Below are positions 1 to 7,413 of a stretch of 33,042 nucleotides of DNA, piece after piece (position 1 is the stretch's first letter; the number at the start of each line of letters is the position of its first letter). The translations under genes and the position numbers were made by a program. The notes beneath the pieces are model-generated. The model ran no database searches. It was not told the DNA's origin and saw nothing but the letters and a program-made list of their open reading frames with translations. Source of the DNA: an uncultured Kineosporia sp. (GTDB lineage Bacteria; Actinomycetota; Actinomycetes; Actinomycetales; Kineosporiaceae); assembly GCA_937859855.1 (NCBI GenBank), contig CALMAR010000337.1, positions 1 to 33,042 on the forward strand, given 5' to 3'.

Positions 1-204
1 GGCGGAAGGGCTCGCCGCGGCCTTGCCGCCGCCGTCGCTGGAGTCCTGCCCACCACATCGGCTCAGCAGCAGGAGCAGGACGACGACGGCCGCCAGCACG
101 CCGAGCAGCGGGAGCAACCAGGCCGCCGCACCTCGCTTCGGGGCCGGTTCGCCGATCGGACGTGCTCCGATGGACTCGTCTCGACCGTTGATGTTCTGCG
201 TCAC
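1..204 (-). CDS. Membrane-anchored protein, N-terminal part only
   Basis: The reading frame opens at a GTG (204) and runs off the left end after 68 codons. It starts MTQNINGRDESIGARP, has a basic PKRG stretch, then a single hydrophobic span (about residues 31-50, rich in Leu/Val/Ala) ending in SRCGG, and then a Gly/Ser/Asp/Ala linker. That is the layout of a signal-anchor protein with a large outer domain, which lies outside the window. It follows the channel gene on the same strand after 125 bases, so the two may be co-transcribed. The ribosome site is weak (AAGG about 12 bases before the GTG). An OmpA-type outer domain would fit the neighbour, but none is visible, so I give no function. Confidence 0.5.
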   Translation of the reverse strand, partial: MTQNINGRDESIGARPIGEPAPKRGAAAWLLPLLGVLAAVVVLLLLLSRCGGQDSSDGGGKAAASPSA

Positions 205-329
205 AGAGGTTTTCGACCTTTCGGGTTTGAGCCTTCGAGTGAATGGGCCGAGGCGCATGAGCGCGGGATCCGGGGTGAGCCCGGCCGCCGCGTCCCTCAT
301 CCGCGGCGACCGGACGGCGATGGGCTGGC

Positions 330-1151
330 TCAGAAGGAGTGGGACCCGGTGCTGCTGGCGCCCCCGGGCACGGTGTCGCCGTGGCCGTCCGCGACCCGGC
401 GAACCTTCTCCCGTGCTGAGTCCGCCTGCTGGCTGATGCTCGGTGCGGCCGAGACCTGCTGCCGCACGTTGTTCTTCTCCATGTCGTAGGTGGCCAGTGT
501 GGATTCCCAGCGAGCCTGCATCGGCTTGATGCCGCCACCACCCACCGCCACGACGATCACTCCGACGACTGCGGCCAGGCCGGCGTACAGGATGCCGTTG
601 ACCACGTTCTGCGCGATCTGCAGCTGGTTCAGGGCAGCGATCACTCCGAACGCGAGGATCAGGATCGAGGCGGCGTCGGCGAGCAGCTTCCCGTACGAGA
701 GCCCACCGAGGCTACCCTCGACCAGGGTCTTGGCACCCGCCGCGACCGCGGAGGCGATGACGATGATCACGATGGCCACGAAGACCTTGGGCAGGTAGCC
801 GATGACCGCCTGCAGGTAGCCGGAGATCGGGTTCGGACCGAAGACGCCGAACGCGGTGGACAGGACGAACAGCATGGTCGTGTAGAAGACCAGCTTGGCC
901 AGGATGTCGGAGGCGTCGTACTTGCTACTCTCCAGAGCCTTCCCGATGCCGCCGCGTTCGACGGCCCGATCGAATCCCACCCGTTCGAGGACCCTGTCCA
1001 GCACCTTTGCGATGATCTTTGCGATGAAGTAGCCGATCAACAGGATCAGCAGGAAGACCACGAATTTCGGGACGAAGACGGCGACGTTGGTCCAGGCGCT
1101 GGTCACCCCCGAACCGATGTCGACCTTCGCTGTCGGAGCTGCGGCATGCAT
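330..1151 (-). CDS. TM-helix-repeat membrane protein, mechanosensitive-channel related
   Basis: This is a 273-residue integral membrane protein. Five hydrophobic segments can be seen at about 26-48, 84-103, 118-140, 158-175 and 185-204. The first and third share a pattern (Val-Pro-Lys-(Phe/Val)-hydrophobic run and Tyr-Leu-Pro-Lys-Val) typical of the conserved TM helix repeat found in small MscS-related channels. The C-terminal 65 residues are hydrophilic and probably cytoplasmic. I chose the ATG at 1151 because GAAGGA sits 7-8 bases upstream; the longer frame to 1295 has no such site and is poor in channel-like sequence. There is no clear MscS beta domain, so gating by tension is an inference from the family. 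It probably forms an operon with the partial gene after it. Confidence 0.8.
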   Translation of the reverse strand: MHAAAPTAKVDIGSGVTSAWTNVAVFVPKFVVFLLILLIGYFIAKIIAKVLDRVLERVGFDRAVERGGIGKALESSKYDASDILAKLVFYTTMLFVLSTAFGVFGPNPISGYLQAVIGYLPKVFVAIVIIVIASAVAAGAKTLVEGSLGGLSYGKLLADAASILILAFGVIAALNQLQIAQNVVNGILYAGLAAVVGVIVVAVGGGGIKPMQARWESTLATYDMEKNNVRQQVSAAPSISQQADSAREKVRRVADGHGDTVPGGASSTGSHSF

Positions 1152-1470
1152 GTCTGTGTCCTTCGGGTGGTGATCGAGTGAGGGACGGAGCCGGCGGACC
1201 GGCACCGGAATCACTGCCGCGCATGCCGGGGACCAGGGCACTGCGTTGCGCAGGATCGGGCTGGGGTACAGAGCCGAGTGCCGCCGGACAGGCACCTCAC
1301 GTCGGCGTCAGGTTCGACGTCAGGCGGCCACTCAGAAAGGAAGACGGCGCTCGGCCGGATTGATGACGTATTTTTCTTCTGGTCCGCTCAGCCCGCTGCC
1401 GCGAGGGCGGCGCCGGGAGCGCGGGCACGCGATTCGCGCCGTCCCTGCGCACCGGGCCCGGGCGACCGGC
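1152..1470. other. Gene-free stretch between channel and sigma-factor genes
   Basis: This 319-base gap lies upstream of the channel gene and downstream of the sigma-factor gene, both on the minus strand. It must hold the channel promoter unless the two are co-transcribed. Around 1361-1380 there is an AT-rich patch (tatttttcttct), rare in this DNA. I see no convincing hairpin followed by T residues, and no credible coding frame. Confidence 0.5.
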
Positions 1471-2700
1471 CTAGGAGTTGCTGATCTTCAGCGACTGTTC
1501 CGGGACCGTCAGATGAGCCCCCTGCCGGGTCAGCGTTCGTGATCCCTCCTGCGGGGTCACGCCCACGCGGTGAGCGAACCCGCTCTCGTTGCCCGCCACC
1601 TTCCCGGTGAAGCTGACCCGGTCGCCGGCCTTGACGGTGAACGGCGACTCGCCCCGCTCCCTGGTCAGCTGAACCCAGATCCGTCCGCTCGTGCCGTCCC
1701 CGACCCAGAACCCCTCGTCGGCCGGGACCGCTGAGACCGGCAGGTCACGGCCGGTCACCGTGTCCCCGGCCATCGCGGTGAGATCGTTCGGCACCGGCAG
1801 CAGCGGCGTTCCGTCGGACGCCCGGACCAGCGTGCCCGAAGGCTTCGCCGGCGGGGCAGCGGTGGACACCGTGGCCCGGTTGGTGGTCGCAGCGGGAGTG
1901 CTGTGGGCGGGCCGGTGCATCGCCACCACCAGTCCGGCAGCACCAAGCGACGCGGCGGTGACTGCCGCGGTCGCCTGCACCGGCCGGTTGTGGGCGAGGC
2001 GGCGCAGCATCCCGAGGCCGCTTCCGAGGCCCAACCACGGCAGCACCGCCGCCAGCACGCTTCGACGCCGCAACAGGGGCTGGCTGACAGCGCTGCACAC
2101 CGAGCATGTCAGGAGGTGGTGCCCGGCACGCAGCTGCGTCTGCCGCCGGGTGTCGGATGCCGACACGGCGAGCAGCACGCTGCGGCATCGCTTCGTCGGA
2201 AGCTCGACGTTGCGCACCGCCAGCACGTAGTCGAGTCGAAGCCGGGCCCGCATCCGCAGCAACCGGGCGGTCACCGACCCCTGGGTGGCCCCACTGCTCG
2301 ATGCGATGTCCGCGATCGGCTCATCATCGAGGACGTGCGCCAGCAGCAGCTCTCGTTCTTCGAAGGGCAGCTCCGTCAGCGCGCTGACCACGGCCGCCCG
2401 GTCCTCGTCCAGGACCACGACGTCCTCCGGTGAGGCCGGCCGTCTCAGGTCCACGAGTCGATGGGCCCGACGCCGTTCCATGCCGGCCCGGGCGGCCTGA
2501 TCTGCCATCACATGACGTGCCACGACGATCGAGTACCCGAGCGTCGTGTCGAGCGACAGCCGGTCGCCTGCCTCGATCACCCTGGCCACGGTCTCCTGGA
2601 CGACGTCCTCGACGTCCTGGGAGGAAGCAGAGTGGGCCCGGACGAAGCGCCGCAGGGGCTCGAGCACGGCGACGATGTCATCGTCGGTCTGGGTCTGCAC
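1471..2700 (-). CDS. ECF-type sigma factor fused to zinc finger, membrane span and outer OB-like domain
   Basis: This 409-residue protein has a sigma-70 region 2 at about 11-80 (with VEDVVQETVARV) and a region 4 helix-turn-helix at about 104-155 (LPFEERELLLAHVLDDEPIADIA). After this comes a long extension. H195-x3-C199-x2-C202 matches the zinc-binding core of anti-sigma ZAS domains; one hydrophobic span lies at about 243-261; a Thr/Ala/Pro-rich linker follows; then an outer domain at about 290-409 (FWVGDGTSGRIWVQL, then KAGDRVSFTGKV) looks like an OB-type beta barrel. Known ECF groups with C-terminal zinc-finger or membrane extensions exist, so the layout is not unique, and no separate anti-sigma gene lies beside it. 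The GTG start has GGAGGGAG 12-16 bases upstream. A TTGACC sequence and a GACAA-T-TTGTC inverted repeat (2734-2744) precede it. Inference: sigma activity is controlled by its own membrane tail. Confidence 0.85.
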   Translation of the reverse strand: MQTQTDDDIVAVLEPLRRFVRAHSASSQDVEDVVQETVARVIEAGDRLSLDTTLGYSIVVARHVMADQAARAGMERRRAHRLVDLRRPASPEDVVVLDEDRAAVVSALTELPFEERELLLAHVLDDEPIADIASSSGATQGSVTARLLRMRARLRLDYVLAVRNVELPTKRCRSVLLAVSASDTRRQTQLRAGHHLLTCSVCSAVSQPLLRRRSVLAAVLPWLGLGSGLGMLRRLAHNRPVQATAAVTAASLGAAGLVVAMHRPAHSTPAATTNRATVSTAAPPAKPSGTLVRASDGTPLLPVPNDLTAMAGDTVTGRDLPVSAVPADEGFWVGDGTSGRIWVQLTRERGESPFTVKAGDRVSFTGKVAGNESGFAHRVGVTPQEGSRTLTRQGAHLTVPEQSLKISNS

Positions 2701-2756
2701 CCGCCCTCAGCTCCCTCCGATCCCGCGGCACAGGACAATTTGTCAGTCGATCCAGG

Positions 2757-2870
2757 TCAACACTGCATCCGGGTGGAGGCCTTCGGCAACCTGAAGCGGC
2801 ATCCCGCCGGCGGCGATGCATCCGAGGCGGCGACGATCAGGACGACGTAGGCAGTGGTCATCGCGCGCAT
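2757..2870 (-). CDS. Possible small or decayed membrane peptide, 37 residues
   Basis: An ATG at 2870 is preceded by GGAGG at 10 bases, a good ribosome site. The peptide begins MRAMTTAYVVLIVAASDA, like the first half of a membrane span, then turns into basic, low-complexity sequence and stops. It follows the truncated secreted-protein frame directly on the same strand, and its end overlaps the promoter region of the sigma-factor gene. It is best read as the surviving start of a small membrane-protein gene whose rest has decayed. No family is recognised. Confidence 0.25.
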   Translation of the reverse strand: MRAMTTAYVVLIVAASDASPPAGCRFRLPKASTRMQC

Positions 2871-2900
2871 CTCTCACGCACCTCCGGAGGCGAGGCACTC

Positions 2901-3146
2901 TTACGGCTTGTCGCCCTGCGGGGTGCACCCGGCGGCGATCACCTTCCAGTCCTGCGGGAACTCCGACAGGAACACGGTGTCGGTCCTCGTCTCGACGAGC
3001 GCCTGGTGCCCGAAAACCTGCGTCCGCACGGCGGGGGAGGGCTTCGGCAGGTCCTCCTGCAGGATCCCCGCGGCACAGGACGTGCCCGCGGACTGCGCCA
3101 CCGATCGGGGCACTGTCCTTGTGCTGTGCGGACCGGTGGACTGCAC
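2901..3146 (-). pseudogene. Remnant of a secreted-type protein, C-terminal part
   Basis: The minus-strand frame ends FPQDWKVIAAGCTPQGDKP and stop. The pattern (a Trp-Lys-Val-x-Ala-Ala-Gly-Cys-x-Pro block near the end, a second Cys upstream at SCAAGIL) resembles the C-terminal half of small secreted actinobacterial proteins, which commonly continue with Tyr-Asp/Glu-Cys. Here the next codons after the TAA read Glu-Cys-Leu-Ala, so TAC to TAA would explain the stop. No signal peptide precedes it: the only candidate start (GTG 3146) lies head-to-head with the MTHFR-like gene start at 3150. Inference: a 5'-truncated gene that may also have a late nonsense change. A short genuine gene cannot be excluded. 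Confidence 0.35.
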
Positions 3147-3149
3147 ACT

Positions 3150-4175
3150 GTGCAGGTGCCCGATCTGGACGCGTGCCCCAAGCGCATGGTGTACGGCCCT
3201 TGCGGCGGGGTGCGAACCGACCTGTCCTGCGAGATGGCCGCCCTGCCGTGCCCGTTCGTCGCCCGCGGAAGGGTGGAGGTCTGGCCGGACCCCTGGACCG
3301 GCCGGCGACCGGACATCCCCCTGCTGGAGGCCGCGAGGCCGATCGTGCTCACCGACTTCACCGTGTCCCCCTTCGATGTCGCGAGCGTGCGCTCGGTTGC
3401 GGGTGCGATGCAGGGCTCCTGCGACGGGGTGCTGGTCGGTGAGCACCAGAACCGGCCGGACTTCCCGCCGGCGCTGATGGCGGCGCTGGTCCGTGACGCC
3501 GGCCTGCCGGCGTGGATCACGCTCACCTGCCGGGACCGAAACCGTGTCGTCCTGGAGCAGGAACTGGGTGGCCTCGCCCTTGCCGGCGCGGCCGGGGTGC
3601 TGTGCGTGACCGGAGACGGGCGGGCGCGGGGGGTGCGTCCCGATGTGACCCAGGTGTTCGACATCGACAGCACTCAGCTGATCGCCCTGGCCGCAGATGC
3701 CGGGCTTGCGGTGGCCGCGGCGGAGGCGCCGGACGCGCCCCCTCACCAACTGCGCGCGGGCAGGCTCTTCCAGAAGCAGCGGGCCGGAGCCGCCTTCGCC
3801 GTCCTCAACCACGTGGGATCGGTCGGCGGGGTAGCCGATTTCGTCGCCCGGGCCAGATCGGCGGGCGTCACGATTCCCCTTGTCGCCTCTGTGCTGGTGT
3901 ACACCGACGAGATCTCGGCTTCCGCGCTCCGGCTTCCCGGGCTGACCATGGATCCCGAGCGCGTGGCCGCTGTCCTGAGTGCGAACGACCCGGTCGAGGC
4001 CGGGATGCTGCAGGCGGTCGCCGAGGCCCGTGCCCTGTGCGACATCGACGGTGTCGTGGGCGTCAACCTCTCCGGTATGGCCTCGGCCCGGGGCGAGCTG
4101 TTCGCCGCGGAGGTCAAAGCCGACATCGGACGTCAGCTCATCGCATCCCGTCCGGACCGGGGAGGCGCCCGGTGA
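3150..4175 (+). CDS. Divergent methylenetetrahydrofolate-reductase-like protein with N-terminal Cys module
   Basis: The 341-residue product starts with a compact cysteine module (C9, C18, C27, C34; DACPKRMVYGPCGG) that matches the zinc-binding MTHFR C-terminal-type domain, here placed at the N-terminus. From about residue 60 comes a TIM-barrel with the MTHFR order of landmarks: LTDFTVSP (65-74), VTGD (153-156, the usual Gly-Asp), then RAGAAF and a long helix-strand pattern AGVTIPLVASVLV (238-250). Two expected active-site residues look altered: the Glu of the N-terminal EFxPP motif is replaced by Asp or displaced, and the Gln before the FFF stretch is replaced by Asn-His (220-221). Folate or flavin use is thus uncertain. 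The GTG at 3150 has GGTGGA 9 bases upstream. The last codons overlap the methyltransferase start (GTGA), implying coupled translation. Confidence 0.8.
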   Translation: MQVPDLDACPKRMVYGPCGGVRTDLSCEMAALPCPFVARGRVEVWPDPWTGRRPDIPLLEAARPIVLTDFTVSPFDVASVRSVAGAMQGSCDGVLVGEHQNRPDFPPALMAALVRDAGLPAWITLTCRDRNRVVLEQELGGLALAGAAGVLCVTGDGRARGVRPDVTQVFDIDSTQLIALAADAGLAVAAAEAPDAPPHQLRAGRLFQKQRAGAAFAVLNHVGSVGGVADFVARARSAGVTIPLVASVLVYTDEISASALRLPGLTMDPERVAAVLSANDPVEAGMLQAVAEARALCDIDGVVGVNLSGMASARGELFAAEVKADIGRQLIASRPDRGGAR

Positions 4176-4972
4176 CCCGGCCGGTCAGGCCTTCCGGGGA
4201 CGCCTCGGCAGGCGATCCCGGGTCGGCCATGGAGGACGAGTTCGATGTGGTCGCGGGCTGGACGCTGGAGGCGATCCGGGAACTCGGGGCGGATCACGCC
4301 GTCCCTGCCGCATGCAGGGGGACGTCGAGTCCCGCCGTGTTGGCGTGGCTCGGCGAGGCCTGCCAGTTGTCGGACGGGCAGCTGCTGCTCGACGTCGGTG
4401 GCGGCATGGGCGGCCCGGCGGCCTACGCTGCCGAACATTTCGCGGTTCGCCCGATCGTTGCCGACCCCATGTCCCGAGCGTGCCGGACGGCTGCGGAGCT
4501 CTTCGAGATCCAGAGCATCGTGGCCTCGGGCAGCAGGCTCCCGGTGCAGACGGGCACGGTCGATGTCGCGTGGTGCCTGGGGGTGCTCTGCACGACCACC
4601 GACAAGGCAGGCATGCTGGCGGAACTGCGGCGGGTGCTGCGGCCAGGAGGTTCCCTCGGGCTCATGGTTCTGACCGCTGACGAACCGCACCCCCACGGCG
4701 CTCCGGAGGGAAACGTGTTCCCCCGGATGGACGAGCTGCGGCTGTTGTCCTCGGATGCAGGTTTCGATCTGGTCGATGAACTGGACGCCACGGGCATCGC
4801 CGAAGCTCCCCGGGCGTGGACCGAGCCGCTCGAGCGCGTGAAGGCCCTGGTGCGCGAACGACACGGCGATGACCCCCGCCTGGCCGTCGCGGACGACCAG
4901 GAGACTCGGATGGCGGAACTGGTCGGCAGCGGTCAGGTGCAGTTCCGGCTGCTGCACGCCATCGCCCGGTAG
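4172..4972 (+). CDS. Class I SAM-dependent methyltransferase
   Basis: This 266-residue protein has a clear Rossmann methyltransferase core: motif I LLDVGGGMGGPAAY at about 73-86, an acidic residue after strand 2 (IVADP), motif for strand 4 VDVAWCLGVL, and LRRVLRPGGSLGLMV after it. The acceptor substrate cannot be read from sequence. The GTG start overlaps the stop of the MTHFR-like gene by four bases and is preceded by GGGGAGG, a very strong ribosome site, so the two proteins are made together. Inference: the pair handles a methyl group or works on one pathway, since MTHFR homologues supply methyl-folate that feeds methionine and SAM. No other pathway gene is adjacent to test this. Confidence 0.88.
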   Translation: MTRPVRPSGDASAGDPGSAMEDEFDVVAGWTLEAIRELGADHAVPAACRGTSSPAVLAWLGEACQLSDGQLLLDVGGGMGGPAAYAAEHFAVRPIVADPMSRACRTAAELFEIQSIVASGSRLPVQTGTVDVAWCLGVLCTTTDKAGMLAELRRVLRPGGSLGLMVLTADEPHPHGAPEGNVFPRMDELRLLSSDAGFDLVDELDATGIAEAPRAWTEPLERVKALVRERHGDDPRLAVADDQETRMAELVGSGQVQFRLLHAIAR

Positions 4973-5065
4973 CGACCACGGATGTCGTCCTGGAATGGCG
5001 TCCTGCGCATGCGTCGAAGATGCTCAAGCGAGTGCCTGCCGGTGAAGTCGTCGAGGGAGCTGCGG

Positions 5066-5566
5066 ATGTCGACCGATGCAATCGTGATCTTGAAAGCGGA
5101 CCACAAGCGGATCAAAAAGCTGTTCAAGGACTTTCAGGGCGCCGGGGAGAACGCCGTCAAGCGCAAGGGTGCGCTCGTCACCGAGATGATCGCCGAGCTC
5201 ACCGCCCACACCTATATCGAGAACGAGTGCCTGTACCCGCGAGTGCGTGAACTCGTTCCCGAACTGGAGGACGACGTCCTCGAGTCGTACGAGGAGCACC
5301 ACGTCGCCGACGTGCTGACGACGGAACTGGCGGCGATGAAACCGGACGACGAGCGGTTCGACGCCAAGACGACGGTGCTGATCGAGAACGTGACCCACCA
5401 CATCGACGAGGAGGAGCAGGACTGGTTCCCCCAGGTCCGCGCGGCGCTGACCCGCAAGCAGTTGAGCGAGATCGGCAGTGAGCTGCTGCGGCTCAAGGAG
5501 AAGGCGCCCACCTCGCCGTCCCAGCCGAGTGCCCTGAAGAAGACGATCGACGCCGTCGTTTCCTGA
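5066..5566 (+). CDS. Hemerythrin HHE domain protein
   Basis: This is a 166-residue, mostly helical cytoplasmic protein. The di-iron ligand candidates are spread as expected for HHE proteins: H13 (KADHKRI), H48 and E52/E54 (LTAHTYIENE), H78/H79 (EEHH), and H111/H112 with E115-E117 (THHIDEEE). The C-terminus (from about 146) is a flexible Ser/Pro/Lys tail. The family binds O2, NO or iron and often acts in stress protection. The ATG at 5066 has GGGAG about 7 bases before it; an upstream ATG at 4982 lacks one. The gene is followed 135 bases later by a dehydrogenase on the same strand. Confidence 0.92.
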   Translation: MSTDAIVILKADHKRIKKLFKDFQGAGENAVKRKGALVTEMIAELTAHTYIENECLYPRVRELVPELEDDVLESYEEHHVADVLTTELAAMKPDDERFDAKTTVLIENVTHHIDEEEQDWFPQVRAALTRKQLSEIGSELLRLKEKAPTSPSQPSALKKTIDAVVS

Positions 5567-5701
5567 CGGCGCGGCCCCGACCGGCGAATCCGGTGCCATT
5601 CTGCTGGACGCGCAGCCACGTCGGGCCGGTGCTGGGGAAGCGTCCCCACGTCGTGCACCGTTGCCGGCAACACCCGTCCGCGATGATCGAAAGAAGTTGC
5701 G

Positions 5702-6886
5702 ATGAAGGCATTGACCTGGCAGGGCAAGCGCGACGTGCGGGTCGAGGAGGTCCCCGACCCGATCCTGCAGGATCCGACCGACGTGATCGTGAAGGTGACC
5801 TCGACCGGCCTGTGCGGCTCTGACCTGCACCTGTACGAGGTGCTCGGCCCGTACCTGGACGCCGGGGACATCCTGGGCCACGAACCGATGGGGATCGTGG
5901 CCGAGGTCGGTTCAGAGGTCACCGAGGTCAGGGTCGGTGACCGGGTCGTCGTCCCGTTCAACATCTCCTGCGGCACGTGCTTCATGTGCTCCACCGGGTT
6001 GCACTCCCAGTGCGAGACCACCCAGGTCCACGACTACGGCACCGGAGCCGCGCTCTTCGGCTACACCAAGCTCTACGGCCAGGTTCCCGGCGGGCAGGCC
6101 GAATACCTCCGCGTACCGTTCGGCAACACGCTGCCGATCAAGGTTCCGGACGGCCCGCCGGACCAGCGGTACCTGTTCCTCTCCGACGTTCTCCCGACTG
6201 CCTGGCAGGCGGTCCAGTACGCCGCCGTGCCCGAGGGAGGCAGCCTGGTCGTCCTCGGGCTCGGGCCCATCGGAGACATGGCCACGCGCGTCGCCCTGCA
6301 TCTGGGCGCCCAGACCGTCATCGGCGTCGACCTGGTCCCCGATCGCCTCGCCCGATCCGCAGCCCGCGGAGTCACCACCGTCGACCTGAACGAACACGAC
6401 GACGACCTCGCCGACCACATCCGCTCGCTCACCGGAGGCCGCGGACCGGATGCAGTCATCGACGCCGTCGGGATGGAAGCCCACGGTTCACCGGTAGCAG
6501 CAGCCGCCGCCACCGTGACAACGCTGCTGCCGGGTGCGATGGCACGAAAACTCATGCAGACCGTGGGTGTCGACCGGCGCCCCGCGCTCTCCCCTGCCAT
6601 CGACATCGTCCGCCGCGGCGGCACCATCGCGTTGTCCGGCGGCTCCGGCGGGGCCGCGGACCCGCTGCCGTTGCTGACCATGTTCGACAAGCAGATCCAG
6701 TTCCGGATGGGGCAGGCCAACGTGCACCGGTGGGTGCCGGACATCCTGCCCCTGCTCGGTGACGACGACCCGCTGGGAGTGGATGGTTTCGCCACCCACA
6801 CCGTGCCCCTCGCCCAGGCACCCGCGGCCTACGAGATGTTCCAGGCCAAGGCGGACGGCGCTGTCAAGATCGTGTTCGAGCCCTGA
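5702..6886 (+). CDS. Zinc-dependent alcohol dehydrogenase, formaldehyde-dehydrogenase-like subgroup
   Basis: The 394-residue MDR-family enzyme has the catalytic zinc ligand C38 (GLCGSDLH), G59-H60-E61 (GHEPMG), and a complete structural-zinc set C90, C93, C96 and C104 (SCGTCFMCSTGLHSQC). The nucleotide-binding turn GLGPIG is at 186-191, with D210 at the end of the second strand, which favours NAD(H). The length and the insert at about 255-290 resemble the glutathione-independent formaldehyde dehydrogenase subgroup; the substrate itself is not shown. AAAGAAG precedes the ATG. The gene may share a transcript with the hemerythrin gene. It ends 17 bases before the convergent PPOX-fold gene. Confidence 0.92.
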   Translation: MKALTWQGKRDVRVEEVPDPILQDPTDVIVKVTSTGLCGSDLHLYEVLGPYLDAGDILGHEPMGIVAEVGSEVTEVRVGDRVVVPFNISCGTCFMCSTGLHSQCETTQVHDYGTGAALFGYTKLYGQVPGGQAEYLRVPFGNTLPIKVPDGPPDQRYLFLSDVLPTAWQAVQYAAVPEGGSLVVLGLGPIGDMATRVALHLGAQTVIGVDLVPDRLARSAARGVTTVDLNEHDDDLADHIRSLTGGRGPDAVIDAVGMEAHGSPVAAAAATVTTLLPGAMARKLMQTVGVDRRPALSPAIDIVRRGGTIALSGGSGGAADPLPLLTMFDKQIQFRMGQANVHRWVPDILPLLGDDDPLGVDGFATHTVPLAQAPAAYEMFQAKADGAVKIVFEP

Positions 6887-6903
6887 TCCCGCTCGGCTGA
6901 CCG

Positions 6904-7317
6904 TCAGCTCGTGACGCTGCCCGCGGCGACGGCGACGAACGTGTCCGGGATGATCTTCATGATCACTCGGACGTCGGCGTCGGAGACGGGGTAGTCCATC
7001 CCGTAGCGCTTCTGCAGGCTCTTGTAGAAGGACGCCGTGTCGTCGTCGTCCGCGATGTCGGTGACCGTGCCGCGTACCTCGATGAACCGGTACTGGTCGT
7101 CGGGATCGGCGATGGAGATCGCCACCCGCGGCTGTTGCGAGAGGTTCTTGAACTTCTGGCGGGTCTTGGTGTGCGTCATCCGCAGCACCGACCCGTCCCA
7201 GTCGAACCACATGACGCTGCTCTGCGGCGAGCCGTCCGGCCGGACGGTTGCCAGGTGGGCGAACAACGGGCGCTCCAGCAGGTCTGCGTGGCTGGTCGGC
7301 AAGGTGTCGGTGGCCAT
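6904..7317 (-). CDS. PPOX-fold F420/FMN-dependent oxidoreductase, Rv1155-like
   Basis: This 137-residue split-barrel protein matches the actinobacterial PPOX class of F420-dependent enzymes. It shows the start helix PLFAHLATVRPDGSPQ, then SSVMWFDWDGSVLRMTHT, the cofactor-phosphate segment KTRQKFKNL, and RVAISIADPDD followed by IEVRGTV. These enzymes reduce or protect small substrates using F420H2 or flavin in the cytoplasm. No ribosome site precedes the ATG; instead a -10-like GAATCT lies six bases upstream, so the message may be leaderless. It is divergent from an MFS carrier gene 97 bases away, and the two probably share this short promoter region. Confidence 0.9.
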   Translation of the reverse strand: MATDTLPTSHADLLERPLFAHLATVRPDGSPQSSVMWFDWDGSVLRMTHTKTRQKFKNLSQQPRVAISIADPDDQYRFIEVRGTVTDIADDDDTASFYKSLQKRYGMDYPVSDADVRVIMKIIPDTFVAVAAGSVTS

Positions 7318-7323
7318 GCGCCT

Positions 7324-7329
7324 AGATTC
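7324..7329 (-). promoter_or_regulatory. -10 element of a probable leaderless promoter (PPOX-fold gene)
   Basis: On the minus strand this reads GAATCT and ends six bases before the ATG at 7317, about where transcription would begin at the start codon. No Shine-Dalgarno sequence is present. Confidence 0.45.
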
Positions 7330-7398
7330 GCATGCCCGGGCCAGGAAAGCTCCGGCGGTCGCCCTTGGTCAGGTCTCACGCCTGGACCGTCGGCCGCA

Positions 7399-7404
7399 TA
7401 GGCT
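7399..7404 (+). promoter_or_regulatory. -10 element of a probable leaderless promoter (MFS gene)
   Basis: TAGGCT fits the actinobacterial TAnnnT -10 consensus and ends nine bases before the ATG at 7414. No ribosome site lies in the short space between. Confidence 0.45.
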
Positions 7405-7413
7405 CACCGTTCC

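Noticed and set aside
2430..3149. Extension of the MTHFR-like frame upstream to an ATG at 2430
   Set aside because: The added sequence is Arg/Pro/Ser-rich, overlaps the sigma-factor gene antisense, and the GTG at 3150 has its own ribosome site.
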